From the NCBI GenBank assembly GCA_918797485.1, contig CAKKNE010000005.1, positions 4,774,001 through 4,838,000 on the forward strand: 64,000 nt of DNA. Direction: 5' to 3'. Under the pieces are notes generated by a model. That model searched no databases, had not been told where the DNA came from, and saw nothing but the letters and a program-made list of their open reading frames with translations. This DNA is from Pelagomonas calceolata (taxonomy: Eukaryota; Sar; Pelagophyceae; Pelagomonadales; Pelagomonadaceae). Position numbers and translations under genes: made by a program. The stretch's first letter is position 1. Every line of letters begins with the position of its first letter. Below, piece after piece: positions 17,333-26,707 of the stretch.

Positions 17333-18748
17333 TCACACACTAATCATACCGGGCTCGTCCATCGAATCGACGTCGAGCGCCCGGACGGCACCGCGCGCCA
17401 GGTGGTCCGTCAGGTAGTCGGCCAATATATCTTCGGCGTCGCGCGGCCGCGGCACCGCGTCGCCGTCGCCGAGCAGGCCCGTCGCCGCCAGGAGCTCTAT
17501 ACAATCGTCCGACGCGCCGGCGCACGACCCCGCGTGCACGGCGTCCGTCGCCCGCCGCGCCGCGGCGCGCGCGGCCAGGCGCGACAGCTTGTCCAGGGCC
17601 TCGTCGCCCGAGGCCGTGCGGTGCACCCGTAGCACGCGCTGCAGATCAAGCTTCAGCCGGTCCTCGTCGATACCTCTTGCTCTATAGGCGGCCCAAAGTA
17701 AGGAAACGCCGCACGCGACCAGGGCTCCCTGCGCGATCTCCTGGTGCGTCGTCGACCACTCGGCCGCGAAGCGCCTGTGTTAGACGTCGACCTATGAGCT
17801 TCATCATGTTCAATCATGATACTGGGACGCCGACAGGCACCAACTCCGATAAATCGGTAGCGACGACGTCGCGGCGAGCAGCATCCACGCCAGCGCGCGG
17901 TCGCCGCTCCGCAACCGCACGTCGAGCGAAGACGACGGCGCGAGGGCTCCGACGTATTCAGCCGGGACCTCGCGGTGCCACTCGACCGCGAAATCCGAGG
18001 GCGACACGCGCTCCAGCGCCAAGACGTCGATAAGACCCTTTGGCACGTCCACCGTGGGCTTCGTGCGCGGCGCGGACCGCAGTCGCGCGAGCTCCGGCGC
18101 CACGTTCTGGTTGTAGGCCGCCTTGACGCGGTCCTGGAAGCCCTCCGGCAGCGCCTTGCGCGCCGCGCGCGAGAGATCGTCGACGGCGTCGACCAGCTTG
18201 TCGCGCTGCCGGTCGATGACCGCGTAGACGGCGTCCGCCTTAAGCTGGATGCGCGCCAGGACGCCGTCCTTGTAGGACGCGACCTTGCGCTCCAACGACC
18301 GCGCGGCGCCGTCCCGCAGCGACGACATAGGCTCCGTGTGCGACCGCACGAAGCCCCCCTGGATGGCGCGAGACGTCTTGGGAGACGGCCGGTACCAGAG
18401 CTGCAGGATGGTGGGATCGAGCGCCGACCGGTCGGGCCGCAGCACGCCGTCGCGCCAGCGCATCGGCTGCGAGACGACGGAGCGCGGCACTCGCTTCAGA
18501 CCCGCCTGGCGCGCGAGTTCCTCCACCCTTTCCGCACGCGCCGCGCCCAGTTGGGCGACCGTCTTCGCGCAGGCCTCGAGGTTGGCGCGTTCCAGTGCCG
18601 GGTCGAAGTGTTGCGTGTCACCGACGCTTTTCATTTTTTCAAAGGCAGATGCAGCCAGCGCTTCTTCCTTGCGCACGCTGCGCTGCCGCAGGCCGGCCGC
18701 GGTTTCTAGATAGAGCGCTGCCAAGCAGCGGCCGCCGCGCCAGGCCAT
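17333..18748 (-). CDS. Unknown signal-peptide membrane protein, two exons
   Basis: Exon 1 is 18748-17841 and exon 2 is 17774-17333, with a 66-base intron at 17775-17840 (minus strand GTGCCT...CTAACACAG; CTAAC makes a good branch point). The join restores one frame of 449 residues, giving IYRSW|RFAAEW. Exon 1 alone would run into a stop within the intron. Start MAWRGGRCLAALYL at 18748 gives a short signal peptide. A basic, helical middle (about 60-260) follows. Two hydrophobic segments near 285-300 and 320-335 (QGALVACGVSLLWAAY) precede a soluble acidic tail. The family is not recognised. It is divergent from the aldo-keto reductase with motif A exactly between. Confidence 0.65.
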
Positions 18749-18884
18749 TTTTTTGTGCCTTTGCGCGCCTCTGTGGGGAGTTATTCGTCGTGTGCCACTT
18801 AATAGCTTGCAACAGCGTACACTGCGCAACTCCAATCGAATCGTGAGCGCTAAACACCCGCGTTTTGCCCAAACGCGCAAGCCA

Positions 18885-18909
18885 GCTAGCGGCCTATAAA
18901 GACACTAGC
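18885..18909 (+). promoter_or_regulatory. Motif A copy
   Basis: GCTAGCGGCCTATAAA then GACACTAGC. It is nearly equidistant (137 and 141 bases) from the divergent starts 18748 (-) and 19050 (+). The embedded TATAAA is specific to this copy. Nothing else is seen in the 301-base gap. Confidence 0.65.
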
Positions 18910-19049
18910 CATAGCTCGGAAACCAGATCGCGCGCGCGCATAGCCGCATCGCTGCCCCTCACGCTGCACGAGGCGTGTACGCAATATACTCCATCTCCAG
19001 CAACGGCTGTGTCAAAAGAGTAGCGGTTCAGGAGGGTCTGGGGCAGACC

Positions 19050-20216
19050 ATGTCCACCGACCCCACGATAACGCTGTCGAGCGGCCACGCCATGCCTAGA
19101 GTAGGGTTGGGAACCTCGAAACTAGTAGAAAAGCAAATAGCCGACGGAATAGAAGCAGGTGCGCGGCACCTCGACTGCGCGCGGATGTACGGCAACGAGG
19201 CCGCCGTCGGCCGCGCCGTCAGGGCCTCGAAGGTGCCGCGGGCCGACTTCTTCCTCACGAGTAAGCTCTTCATGACGGAGCTGCGCCGCGACGCCGTCGG
19301 CGAGGCCGTGGCCGACACGCTGCGGGATTTACAGACGGACTACCTGGACCTGCTCCTGATCCACTGGCCTCTTAAATATAAACCGGGCACGCTCTTCGCG
19401 CGGGACGGCGCCCAGGATTTCGCGGAGACCTGGGCGGCGATGGAGGCGCTCGTGAAGGACGGGAAGGTCCGGAGCATCGGCGTGTCGAACTTCGACGCGG
19501 CGCAACTGGAAGCGTTGATGGAGACGGCCAAAATCCCGCCGGCCGTGAACCAGGTCGAGGCGCACCCGCGGTTCCCTAATTCGGCATTGGTGGCCTGGTG
19601 CCTCTCCAAAAAGATCGCCGTCGTCGCGTGGGGCCCCCTCGCCTCCGGCCGCGGGCGGCTCGCCGAGGACCAGGTCCTCTGGACGACGGCGAACATGCAC
19701 CAAGTCTCTGTACCGCGCATGGCGCTGCGGTGGAATTTGGAAAGGGGCGTCTGCGTCGTGCCGCGGTCGGCGAACCCCGAGCACGTGCGCGATTGTCTGG
19801 AGGCGGCCGCGGGGCCGAAATTGCCCAAGGCGGACGTCGAGCTGTTGACGCGGTCGCGGCCGGAGGGTCGGCGGCGCTTCCCCGACGTCATTGGCGTCTG
19901 GCCGGCGTCGGCCAACGTTGTTTGTAGGCTGCTCGGCTGGTGGCTGCACGTTTTGTTTTCGGTGCTGTTCCGGGTCTGCTCCGTGGACGTCGTGGCGCTG
20001 GCGAAGCGGCGAGCTATCAAACGGGAGGCGACGTACGCGGCCTTCGTGAAGGAGCGCGACGCGGCGATCGCCGCCATGGAGGCGAAGATCGCCGCGCGCG
20101 CGGCCGAGGGCAAGATGACGTTCACAGACGGGTCCGAGGATATGAGTGTGGATCCAGCAATCGATCCGAAGCTCGCGGCGGCGCGGCTGGAGATGCTGCG
20201 GACGCCCGCGGACTAA
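19050..20216 (+). CDS. Aldo-keto reductase with C-terminal membrane extension
   Basis: A 388-residue protein; the ATG at 19050 (accATGtcc) is the first in frame. The AKR (beta/alpha)8 core occupies about residues 5-270. The catalytic tetrad is visible: Asp and Tyr in HLDCARMYGNE, Lys in FFLTSKLF, His in LLLIHWP. GVSNFDAAQLEAL and NQVEAHPRFPN are standard AKR signatures, and VVPRSANPEHV marks the NADPH-binding end. Beyond the core there is an extra tail of about 100 residues. It holds a hydrophobic segment (VVCRLLGWWLHVLFSVLFRVC) and a charged coiled coil, unusual for the family and suggesting membrane anchoring. It reduces carbonyls with NADPH; the substrate is unknown. Confidence 0.88.
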   Translation: MSTDPTITLSSGHAMPRVGLGTSKLVEKQIADGIEAGARHLDCARMYGNEAAVGRAVRASKVPRADFFLTSKLFMTELRRDAVGEAVADTLRDLQTDYLDLLLIHWPLKYKPGTLFARDGAQDFAETWAAMEALVKDGKVRSIGVSNFDAAQLEALMETAKIPPAVNQVEAHPRFPNSALVAWCLSKKIAVVAWGPLASGRGRLAEDQVLWTTANMHQVSVPRMALRWNLERGVCVVPRSANPEHVRDCLEAAAGPKLPKADVELLTRSRPEGRRRFPDVIGVWPASANVVCRLLGWWLHVLFSVLFRVCSVDVVALAKRRAIKREATYAAFVKERDAAIAAMEAKIAARAAEGKMTFTDGSEDMSVDPAIDPKLAAARLEMLRTPAD

Positions 20217-20228
20217 TTCTCTTTTTTT

Positions 20229-20241
20229 GAGAGAGAGAGAG
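20229..20241 (+). repeat. Short (GA)n run after a T tract
   Basis: A T7 tract followed by GAGAGAGAGAGAG just downstream of the aldo-keto reductase stop, in its 3' untranslated region. Confidence 0.6.
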
Positions 20242-20292
20242 TCGCTTATTGAATCCATCCCCAGGTAGTACGGACCCCGAACGCTTCGATCA

Positions 20293-20317
20293 GCTAGCGT
20301 GTCTGTAAGACACTAGC
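20293..20317 (+). promoter_or_regulatory. Motif A copy
   Basis: GCTAGCGTGTC then TGTAAGACACTAGC followed by AAGC. It is 174 bases upstream of the start at 20492 and downstream of the reductase. Confidence 0.65.
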
Positions 20318-20491
20318 AAGCAATCCACAGCATGCGCAGCAGGATTTTGAGCCTCACCGTAGCCAACTCTGCATAAGAGCTACCGTAGCGGCACGCCACT
20401 TAGGTGCTCCGTGACCAGTGTGACGAACGGCACATATAACTGCTGTATTGACAAGGAGAGCATTTCCAACACAAGGCAGAGCATTGCTAGA

Positions 20492-21049
20492 ATGCGTCGC
20501 TGGTGGCCAGCGCTGCACGCCATCGCCGCGACCAGGGCGTTTCAGGGACGCACAGCAGAGCAAAGGCCATGCACTCGCCTGCGCGCACAACAAAACGACG
20601 GCTTCGACCCGCGATTCGGCTGGCTCGGACTGGAGCTCGGGTTTGTGCTTGCAGACGCGGCCAAGCAGGCGATACGCGGGAAGACCATTGTTGGTGATTT
20701 AGTTATCGCGGGCACCGACAACGACAAGCTGCAAATCAGACAGTCGCAATCCTACGTATTGCGACGCATATACTGGCAGGGCGTTGACGATGCTGGGAGC
20801 GTCAGGCAGGTCGACGCCGAGGCGCTGGACGATCCCTGTCCGGCCGCGGGCTACGAGCAGTATCTGTCCTTGTATTCGCCGCGGTTCCATCGCGAGTCTG
20901 GACCCGTTGTGGCGCGCCTCGACGAGTGTCGACCGACACGGCTGCGCGAGGAGATCGCCGAGGCGGCCGTGCTCGGGATTCCCGGCCTGTTTTGGGTCTT
21001 CGTCAGCGCGCAGCTTATCGAGTACGGGCGCCAGACGGGGCGGATGTGA
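20492..21049 (+). CDS. Unknown small protein, probably plastid-targeted, with C-terminal membrane helix
   Basis: A 185-residue protein from the ATG at 20492. The N-terminus MRRWWPALHAIAATRAFQGR reads as a signal peptide with Phe near the cleavage point, the heterokont plastid-import pattern, followed by a basic stretch. A conserved-looking block FGWLGLELGFVLADAAKQAI (about 49-68) and a strand-rich middle (VGDLVIAG; YVLRRIYWQGV) follow. A single hydrophobic helix (AVLGIPGLFWVFVSAQLIEYG) lies near the end. The family is unknown. Codon use is less GC-biased than that of its neighbours. Confidence 0.6.
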   Translation: MRRWWPALHAIAATRAFQGRTAEQRPCTRLRAQQNDGFDPRFGWLGLELGFVLADAAKQAIRGKTIVGDLVIAGTDNDKLQIRQSQSYVLRRIYWQGVDDAGSVRQVDAEALDDPCPAAGYEQYLSLYSPRFHRESGPVVARLDECRPTRLREEIAEAAVLGIPGLFWVFVSAQLIEYGRQTGRM

Positions 21050-21076
21050 TGTGTGACTAACTTACAACAAACAGAT

Positions 21077-22026
21077 CTAGGACGGAGTCTTCGTCTCGTC
21101 ATCGCTCTCGTCGTCGACGGGCGGTGCCTCCTGGGCGTACGCGGCCGGGCCCAGCCCGTCAAAGAAATCGCCGAGTTCCCGCGAGAAGTCCCGCGAGGAC
21201 CGGGCCTCGGCCTTGACCTCGTGGACTTCCTCCGCGGCGATCTCCGAGGCGCCGTCCGCGACTTCTACGACGTGCGCGTCGGCGAGTTCGGTGGGCGTCG
21301 ACTCCGCGAAGGACTCGCGGCGGCTCCGGAGCTCGACGATTTCCTGCTGCGTTCGACGACGCCTCGCGGCGGCGAGGCGCACGGACTCCGCTCGACGCGC
21401 GGCCGAGGAGCGGCGCCGGCCGTTGCTGGAGGGGCGCCCACGACAGCACTGGACGAAACAGCACGGCATAATAAAGACGAAGAAGCCCACCAGAAGGAAG
21501 GTCCCGAAGCCCGCCGGGTAGCTCCGCTCGCAGTAGGGGCTGCCGCCGAATTTATCCGAGTACCGCGGGCAGGCCTCGCCGGGCTTGCACCGCGTGCAGC
21601 AGAAATTGTACGCCTGGCACGTCGATCGACCGCTCCCGTTCGCGTCGCCTCGCGTGTAGCGGTAGCCCGGCGCGCACCTATGTGGAAATCAAAAGTCGAG
21701 AACACTGGGCAGACGACGCGTCGACCGTCGCACGGCTCGCCGCGCGAGTAGCGGTAGCCCGGCGCGCACGCGGCCCGCTCGGCGGGGGCGCAGCAGTTGT
21801 CGTCGCGACGGCAGTGCTTCGCGTCCGTCTTTTTTTTGTTGTAACCGGCTCCGACGTCGAGGATCATGCACGCGGTCGGCTCGCATACCGGTGCTGTCGC
21901 GGAGCTATTCGGCGATGGTTCGAATGGCGTTTGCAGGGGCACAGGGTCTGCTCCGGTGGTCGCGAGGACCGCGAGGACTAGCCAGATTGCACACGTACGC
22001 GCCGGTCTACTGGCAATTCCCGCCAT
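21077..22026 (-). CDS. Secreted cysteine-rich type I membrane protein, two exons
   Basis: Exon 1 is 22026-21734 and exon 2 is 21677-21077. The intron 21678-21733 is 56 bases (GTGCGA...CCACATAG). The joined frame is 297 residues. It has a signal peptide (MAGIASRPARTCAIWLVLAVLATTG) and a Cys-rich ectodomain (about 48-165). Two tandem copies of CAPGYRY(S/T)RG face each other across the splice junction (RGEP|CAPGYRYTRGD). One transmembrane helix (GFGTFLLVGFFVFIM) runs into CCFVQCC, a likely palmitoylation cluster. The cytoplasmic tail is Arg-rich then acidic. The EGF/TNFR-like spacing is suggestive only. Function unknown; surface receptor or adhesin is possible. Confidence 0.65.
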
Positions 22027-22412
22027 ATCAGTTTTTATCTGGCTCTAAACGTTGCGCGCGCTCGCCACGTGCGGTCGAATGTTGCGTGGTCGAATAGAGG
22101 TAGTGGTCGGGCTCTTGTTGGTTTCCCTTGCACCGATTTTGCGTGAACGTCAGCGCAAATCAAGTGCTGCTCTCGGTGACCTGAAGCATGCTCCCTTTTT
22201 TACTTTCTCCTCAACCACCCGGTTGCAGCAACGGAAGCATACGAGGCTCTATCGACGGGTCCGTAATCGCTAAGATCACGCGGAGATCGGAACGAGACCG
22301 TCGTCGCCGCGACGTCCGCGTTTCAAAGTGCCGGTCTGATTTTATCCGCTAATTCGTGCCAACAACGCCAGCGGCTTGCCAGCTCACCTATTGAGCGCCA
22401 GAAGAATCCCGC

Positions 22413-22436
22413 GCTAGCGGTTGGTAAGACACTAGC
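22413..22436 (+). promoter_or_regulatory. Motif A copy
   Basis: GCTAGCGGTTG then GTAAGACACTAGC. It is 59 bases upstream of the start at 22496. The remainder of the divergent gap 22027-22495 shows nothing recognisable. Confidence 0.65.
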
Positions 22437-22495
22437 ATTGGGCAGAGCTTCCCATGATAAGCCTTTGTGAGGGCACAGGAGTCGGTTAGGCAGTG

Positions 22496-23048
22496 ATGCG
22501 ATCTGTAGGACTCCTGTTATGTGCGGCATCGGTGCAGAGCTTCGCGCCGCCAGCGCTGCGAAGCTTTGTTAGGCCCGGAGAGCATGGCTGCCGCACCACA
22601 GCCATCCGTGCAAAAGAAAACGGAGGCGGCGGCGCCAGTGAGCTCACGCGCGAAGGTAAACTCATCGTGAGCATACTCATCGACCTCATCGGAATGTCGA
22701 CGTACTTGCTACCCGTCGCGGGCGAGGGGGCGGACGTCGGTTGGGCGCCCGTATCCGCGGCGCTCATCTTCTGGCTCTACGGCTCTGGCATCTTCGCAGC
22801 GGCGGGCTTCGCGGAGGAGATTCTGCCCGGACTTGATTTCGTGCCGACGGCGACGATCGCGTCTATCCGTGCGGAAATCATCGCGTCGACCGCCACGCCA
22901 TTGACGACGTGGCTCAGTGGCGATGTCCACACAGGCCTGGTTCCTCACCCAAAGCGACGCGGGCCAGCGGATAGGCGAGAAGGTAACGCCCGAGGCCGCA
23001 CCGAAAAGGAAAGCAGAGGACCTCCGCGACGGCGCGATCGATGTGTAA
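22496..23048 (+). CDS. Plastid-targeted membrane protein, two exons
   Basis: Exon 1 is 22496-22868 and exon 2 is 22918-23048. The intron 22869-22917 is 49 bases (GTGCGG...TTGAC..CTCAG). The 167-residue product has a clear bipartite plastid signal: hydrophobic MRSVGLLLCAASVQS then FAPPALRSF, the Phe-led transit motif of red-lineage secondary plastids. Two or three membrane helices follow (LIVSILIDLIGMSTYLLPV, WAPVSAALIFWLYGSGIF), then EEILPGLDFVPTATIASILA. The unspliced frame ends in an Arg-rich nonsense tail. Splicing instead gives a hydrophobic stretch and a short acidic/basic tail ending AEDLRDGAIDV. Resembles small conserved cyanobacterial/plastid membrane proteins; no function known. Confidence 0.68.
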
Positions 23049-23074
23049 TGTAGTAGTAGTAGACAAAAAATGGA

Positions 23075-26000
23075 TTATGCCCGCCGCGGAACTTGCGCCT
23101 TCCGCCGCGGCAACTCCGCCCCCTTGCGGAAGGCGCGCGCGGCGCCCGTCGCCTTCATCCTATCTAATTCCTTGCGCAGGTCCTTGAGCTGCGCCGCCAT
23201 CTCGCCGCCACTGCTGGATTTGACGCGCTTGCACCGGCTGCCGAAGGTCAGCGAGTTGGCCGTCTCCGACGCGTGCTCGGACGACGGCGACGCGTTCACG
23301 ATCATGAGCGTCTTCGCCGTGCCTCCTATACTATCGGACATGAGCATCGTGAGGGGGTGGTTCCGGTAGGGCACGTGCTTCGACTTTTGGGACAAGGCCG
23401 CGATGACGTCGCCGATGGCGCTCAGCGACTTGTTGATGGAGGCGGCCTCTTTCAGCTCGTCGCCCTGGACGCCCGACTTCTCGACGCGCTCCGACCCGGC
23501 CAAATCGACGAGCATGAGCTTGCCCCGCGTCTTCTTGCCCGACCGCCGGTTCGTCGACGTGAGCACGATCGACACGAGTAGGTGCGACCGCGACGACTCG
23601 GCGTTCAGCTCCGTGTGCGCGACGGCGCGCTGCTCGAGGCCCTTGTCCAGTAGCGCGACGAGCTCCTCCAGCGACTTCGCCTGACGGCACACGCCGCCCT
23701 CGACGGCGGCGAGCCCGTCGCGCGTGTGCTGCGCGAGCTTCACGGACCTGTGTGGGCACATCGACCGGTGAGTTCCGCCATCGCGCAGACGTAGGACACA
23801 GAAACACGAACAGGGGCTTCTTGTCCTTGCGGTCCGCGAGGAGGTCGCGCAGCGCGTCTCTATATAACTCGTACATGGACAGCTCCACCTCGTAGGAGTT
23901 CAAGGCCGCCCGCTCGTCGAGGACGCGGAAGATCTCGACGCAGCTCCGCGGGATGACGCCGGCGCTCGCCGCGACGGCCCACGACTCCAGGTCCACGGCG
24001 TCGCGCACGGGCCCGCCGCCGCCGGCCATCGTGTAGGTCTTGCCCGAGCCGGACTGCCCGTACGCGAAGATGCAGACGTTGAAGCCGTCGACGCACGACA
24101 GCACCAAAGCTTTGACGTCCGCGAAGACCGCGTCCTGCGCCGCCTCGCCCGCGAAGACCCGGTCGAACTCGAAGTGCTGCCGGTCCTGCGGCGGCTTGCG
24201 GTCCGGCCGCTTGACGACGACGCCCGTCTGGCCGCTGCGCTCGCAGCAGACCTCGTGCGCCGTCTTTTCTTTCTCGTTCATGGGCCTCACCCTTAAGTAG
24301 ACGCGGATGCGGCCCTTGAGGTCCTCGAGCGCGTTGTGCAGGTCCTTGCGCCGCTTGACCTCCCTCACCAAGTCGCGGTCGAGCTGCGCGTTCCGCCGGT
24401 CCACGGCGTCGGCCCGCGCGATGTGCTCCTCGAGGGCCTGGACGCGCGCCTCGGCGGCCTCCTCGGCCGCGGCCGCGCGCCGCTCGGCCTCGGCCGAGAC
24501 CTTCTCCGCGTGCTCGCAGCGCCGCTCCGCGTTGAGCACCTGGCGCTCGCTGCTCTTCTGCAGGGCGTCGCGGTCGCGCACGGCCGCCGCCGCCTCGCCC
24601 CGCAACTCGTTTAATAAAGCGACGTGCGCCGCGGCCGACGCGTCGTTCCTATCGATCGCCAGCACAAGCTGTGCCTCGGCCTGCGTCCGTGCGTCCACCA
24701 AATGCTGGCGCTGGCTCTCGAAGGTCGCCGTGAGTTCCTCGACGGCCTTGCGGGCCGCGTCGTTCTGGGACGACGCGTCCGCGGCGTGCGCGCGGGCCGC
24801 CTCCTCGTTGTGCGCGCGCGCCGCCGCGAGCTCCCGTTCGAGCTGCGCGATGCGCGCGTCGCTGCCGTGGGCCGCCGACGCGCCCGTCTCCCGCGCGTAC
24901 GAGAGGTCGTGCGCCTGGTCGTCGCACTTGCGGCGCAGGGCCGCGGCCTCGGCCTCGAGCACGTCGACGCGCCGCAGGGCGTCGTCCAGGTCCGCCTCGG
25001 CGTCCTGTCGGGCCTTCTGGGCCGCGGCCAGCTCGCTCTCGACGGCCTGGCGCTTCTCGACCTCGCGCTCGAGGTGGTCGACCTGGTGCGGCGTCTTCGG
25101 CGTCTGCGGGGGCCGGGCGAGCTGCCGCAGGACCTCGGCGCAGGCGCCGTGGCCCGCGTCAGCCGCGTAGTCCGCGGGCGCCCAACCGCCGTAGTCCTTG
25201 GCGGCCGCGTCGGCGCCCCGCATGACGAGCTCGCGGCAGAGCCGCTCGTGGCCCGTCGCCGCGAGGTAGTGCAACGCCCGCGAGCCGTGGTGGAGCTCCG
25301 GAATGTTCGGGTCGGCGCCGTGGTCGAGGAGCTTCTCGACGAGCCGTTCGGAGAAGGACGCCTGCGACGCGCCGCACGCGTACACGAGGGCCGTGCAGCC
25401 CGAGTGCGCCGCGGCGTCGACGTCCGCGCCTCTTTCTAATAACGCCTCGACGAGGTCCTCGTGACCGTACTGCGCGCAGACGACCAGCGGCGTCGCGCCC
25501 TCGTCGTCGACCGCTCGGAGATCGTCCTGGAGCGTCGCCGACACCGCCCTATTGACGACGGCGTCCGTCGAGGCGTCGCCCTGCCGATAAAAGGGCAATA
25601 ACTCAAAAAGCACGGACATGTGCTCGCCCGGGCCGTCGCTCTCGTCCTCCTCGTCTTCGACCTCGACTGGCGGCGGCCGCGCGGCCCGGATCGCCGCGAC
25701 CATCTCCCCCTTCTCGACGACGTTCGTCACGTCGACGCCGAGCTCCTGGGCCATCTGGCGCAACTCGCGGACGGGTCGCTTCGACGTGTCTATAACCTCC
25801 ACGGGCGACGGCGAAGGCGACACGACGCGCATGTCGTCGTCGTCAGAATCCGGTCCGAGATTTGCCGGCGTCGCGTAGGGGTCGCCCTCGTCCTCCTCGT
25901 CGCTGACCTTGGGTTGGTCAGGCGAGAGCCAGTCCGGCGGCGACGCGGGCCGGTCCAGCGTCGCATCGTCGTCGTCTTCGGTAGTGCATCGCGGCGCGTC

Positions 26001-26255
26001 CGGGGTGTCCTGCAGCCAACGCGGCTTGGGCGCCGGGCCGTCCGGCGACGCGGCAGGAGTGTCCTGCAACCACCGGGGCGGTTGATTCGCGTCGGCGGCT
26101 GGTGTGTCCTGGAGCCACCCGGGCGGCGGCTGCTTCGCGGCATCGGGCGACGGAGTCAGACTCGGTGCGATTCTTGTGGGCCGACGCGGGCGCGGCTTCT
26201 GCTGCTCGGTAGCGTCCTCTGCTGGTGCTGGTGCGACTCTACGGCTCGGTGCCAT
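23075..26255 (-). CDS. Ankyrin-repeat kinesin-14-type motor protein, two exons
   Basis: Exon 1 is 26255-23812 and exon 2 is 23747-23075. The 64-base intron (23748-23811, GTTCGT...CCACACAG) falls inside the motor (KKPL|SVKLAQHTRDG). The product is 1038 residues. Order: three WLQDTP repeats in a Pro-rich N-terminus (about 45-95); acidic linker; a SAP-like helix pair (RELRQMAQELGVDV...EKGEMVAAI, about 170-200); ankyrin repeats (about 245-390). A long coiled coil (about 400-690) leads to a C-terminal kinesin motor. The motor shows RIRVYLRVRP, P-loop FAYGQSGSGKTYTM, switch I NAESSRSH, switch II VDLAGSERV and NKSLSAIGDVI. A C-terminal motor after a coiled coil is the kinesin-14 plan (minus-end directed); ankyrin and SAP-like parts are unusual cargo or regulatory modules. 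Confidence 0.88.
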
Positions 26256-26261
26256 GGTAGA

Positions 26262-26281
26262 GGCTGCCCAGATGGCTGCCC
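26262..26281 (-). promoter_or_regulatory. Motif B pair (GGGCAGCC, minus strand)
   Basis: Two copies, 26262-26269 and 26274-26281, 6-26 bases upstream of the kinesin ATG and on its strand. A third weaker copy (AGGCAGCC) is at 26298-26305. Confidence 0.45.
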
Positions 26282-26545
26282 AGCAGCGGTTGCCAAGGCT
26301 GCCTCAGGCGGCACGAACTCGTCGGTCGAGCAAAGCTCGCAGCCGTGTCGTTGATCAATTGTGCCCTCCAACAGAGTCAACGGCAGCAGCGCTCCTCGTT
26401 TTTTTTGCTCCAAAGTCCCACCAACTGTGCATCACAGCCAAACAACCCAAGCTCTTGCTGGGCGTCGGCCTTCGTTGCACGCAATTGATTTCGATCCCTG
26501 AGCGGTCGGATGCGTGTGAGTCGTGTGTGTATTTTTCCTAAATTC

Positions 26546-26557
26546 AAAACGGGTTTT
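26546..26557 (+). promoter_or_regulatory. Motif C copy
   Basis: AAAACGGGTTTT, 150 bases upstream of the peptidase start at 26708. The divergent gap 26256-26707 has motif B next to the kinesin and motif C next to the peptidase, but no motif A; nothing else is recognised there. Confidence 0.5.
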
Positions 26558-26707
26558 ACTTGAAATCGCCTCGCGCGAGATTTGCGCGTATAGCTGGTTT
26601 CTGGCCGTGCTTCGCATTACAAGACAGATCTCGGCTCGCATCGATCCAAGCGCTGCGTTTCGAGCATCGCTGCGCTTGGAAAAGCTGCCTCTGGACCTCA
26701 GCCATCC

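Noticed and set aside
21908-21920. GGTTCGAAT, tRNA B-box-like
   Set aside because: No A-box or cloverleaf around it; it falls in exon 1 of the Cys-rich protein.
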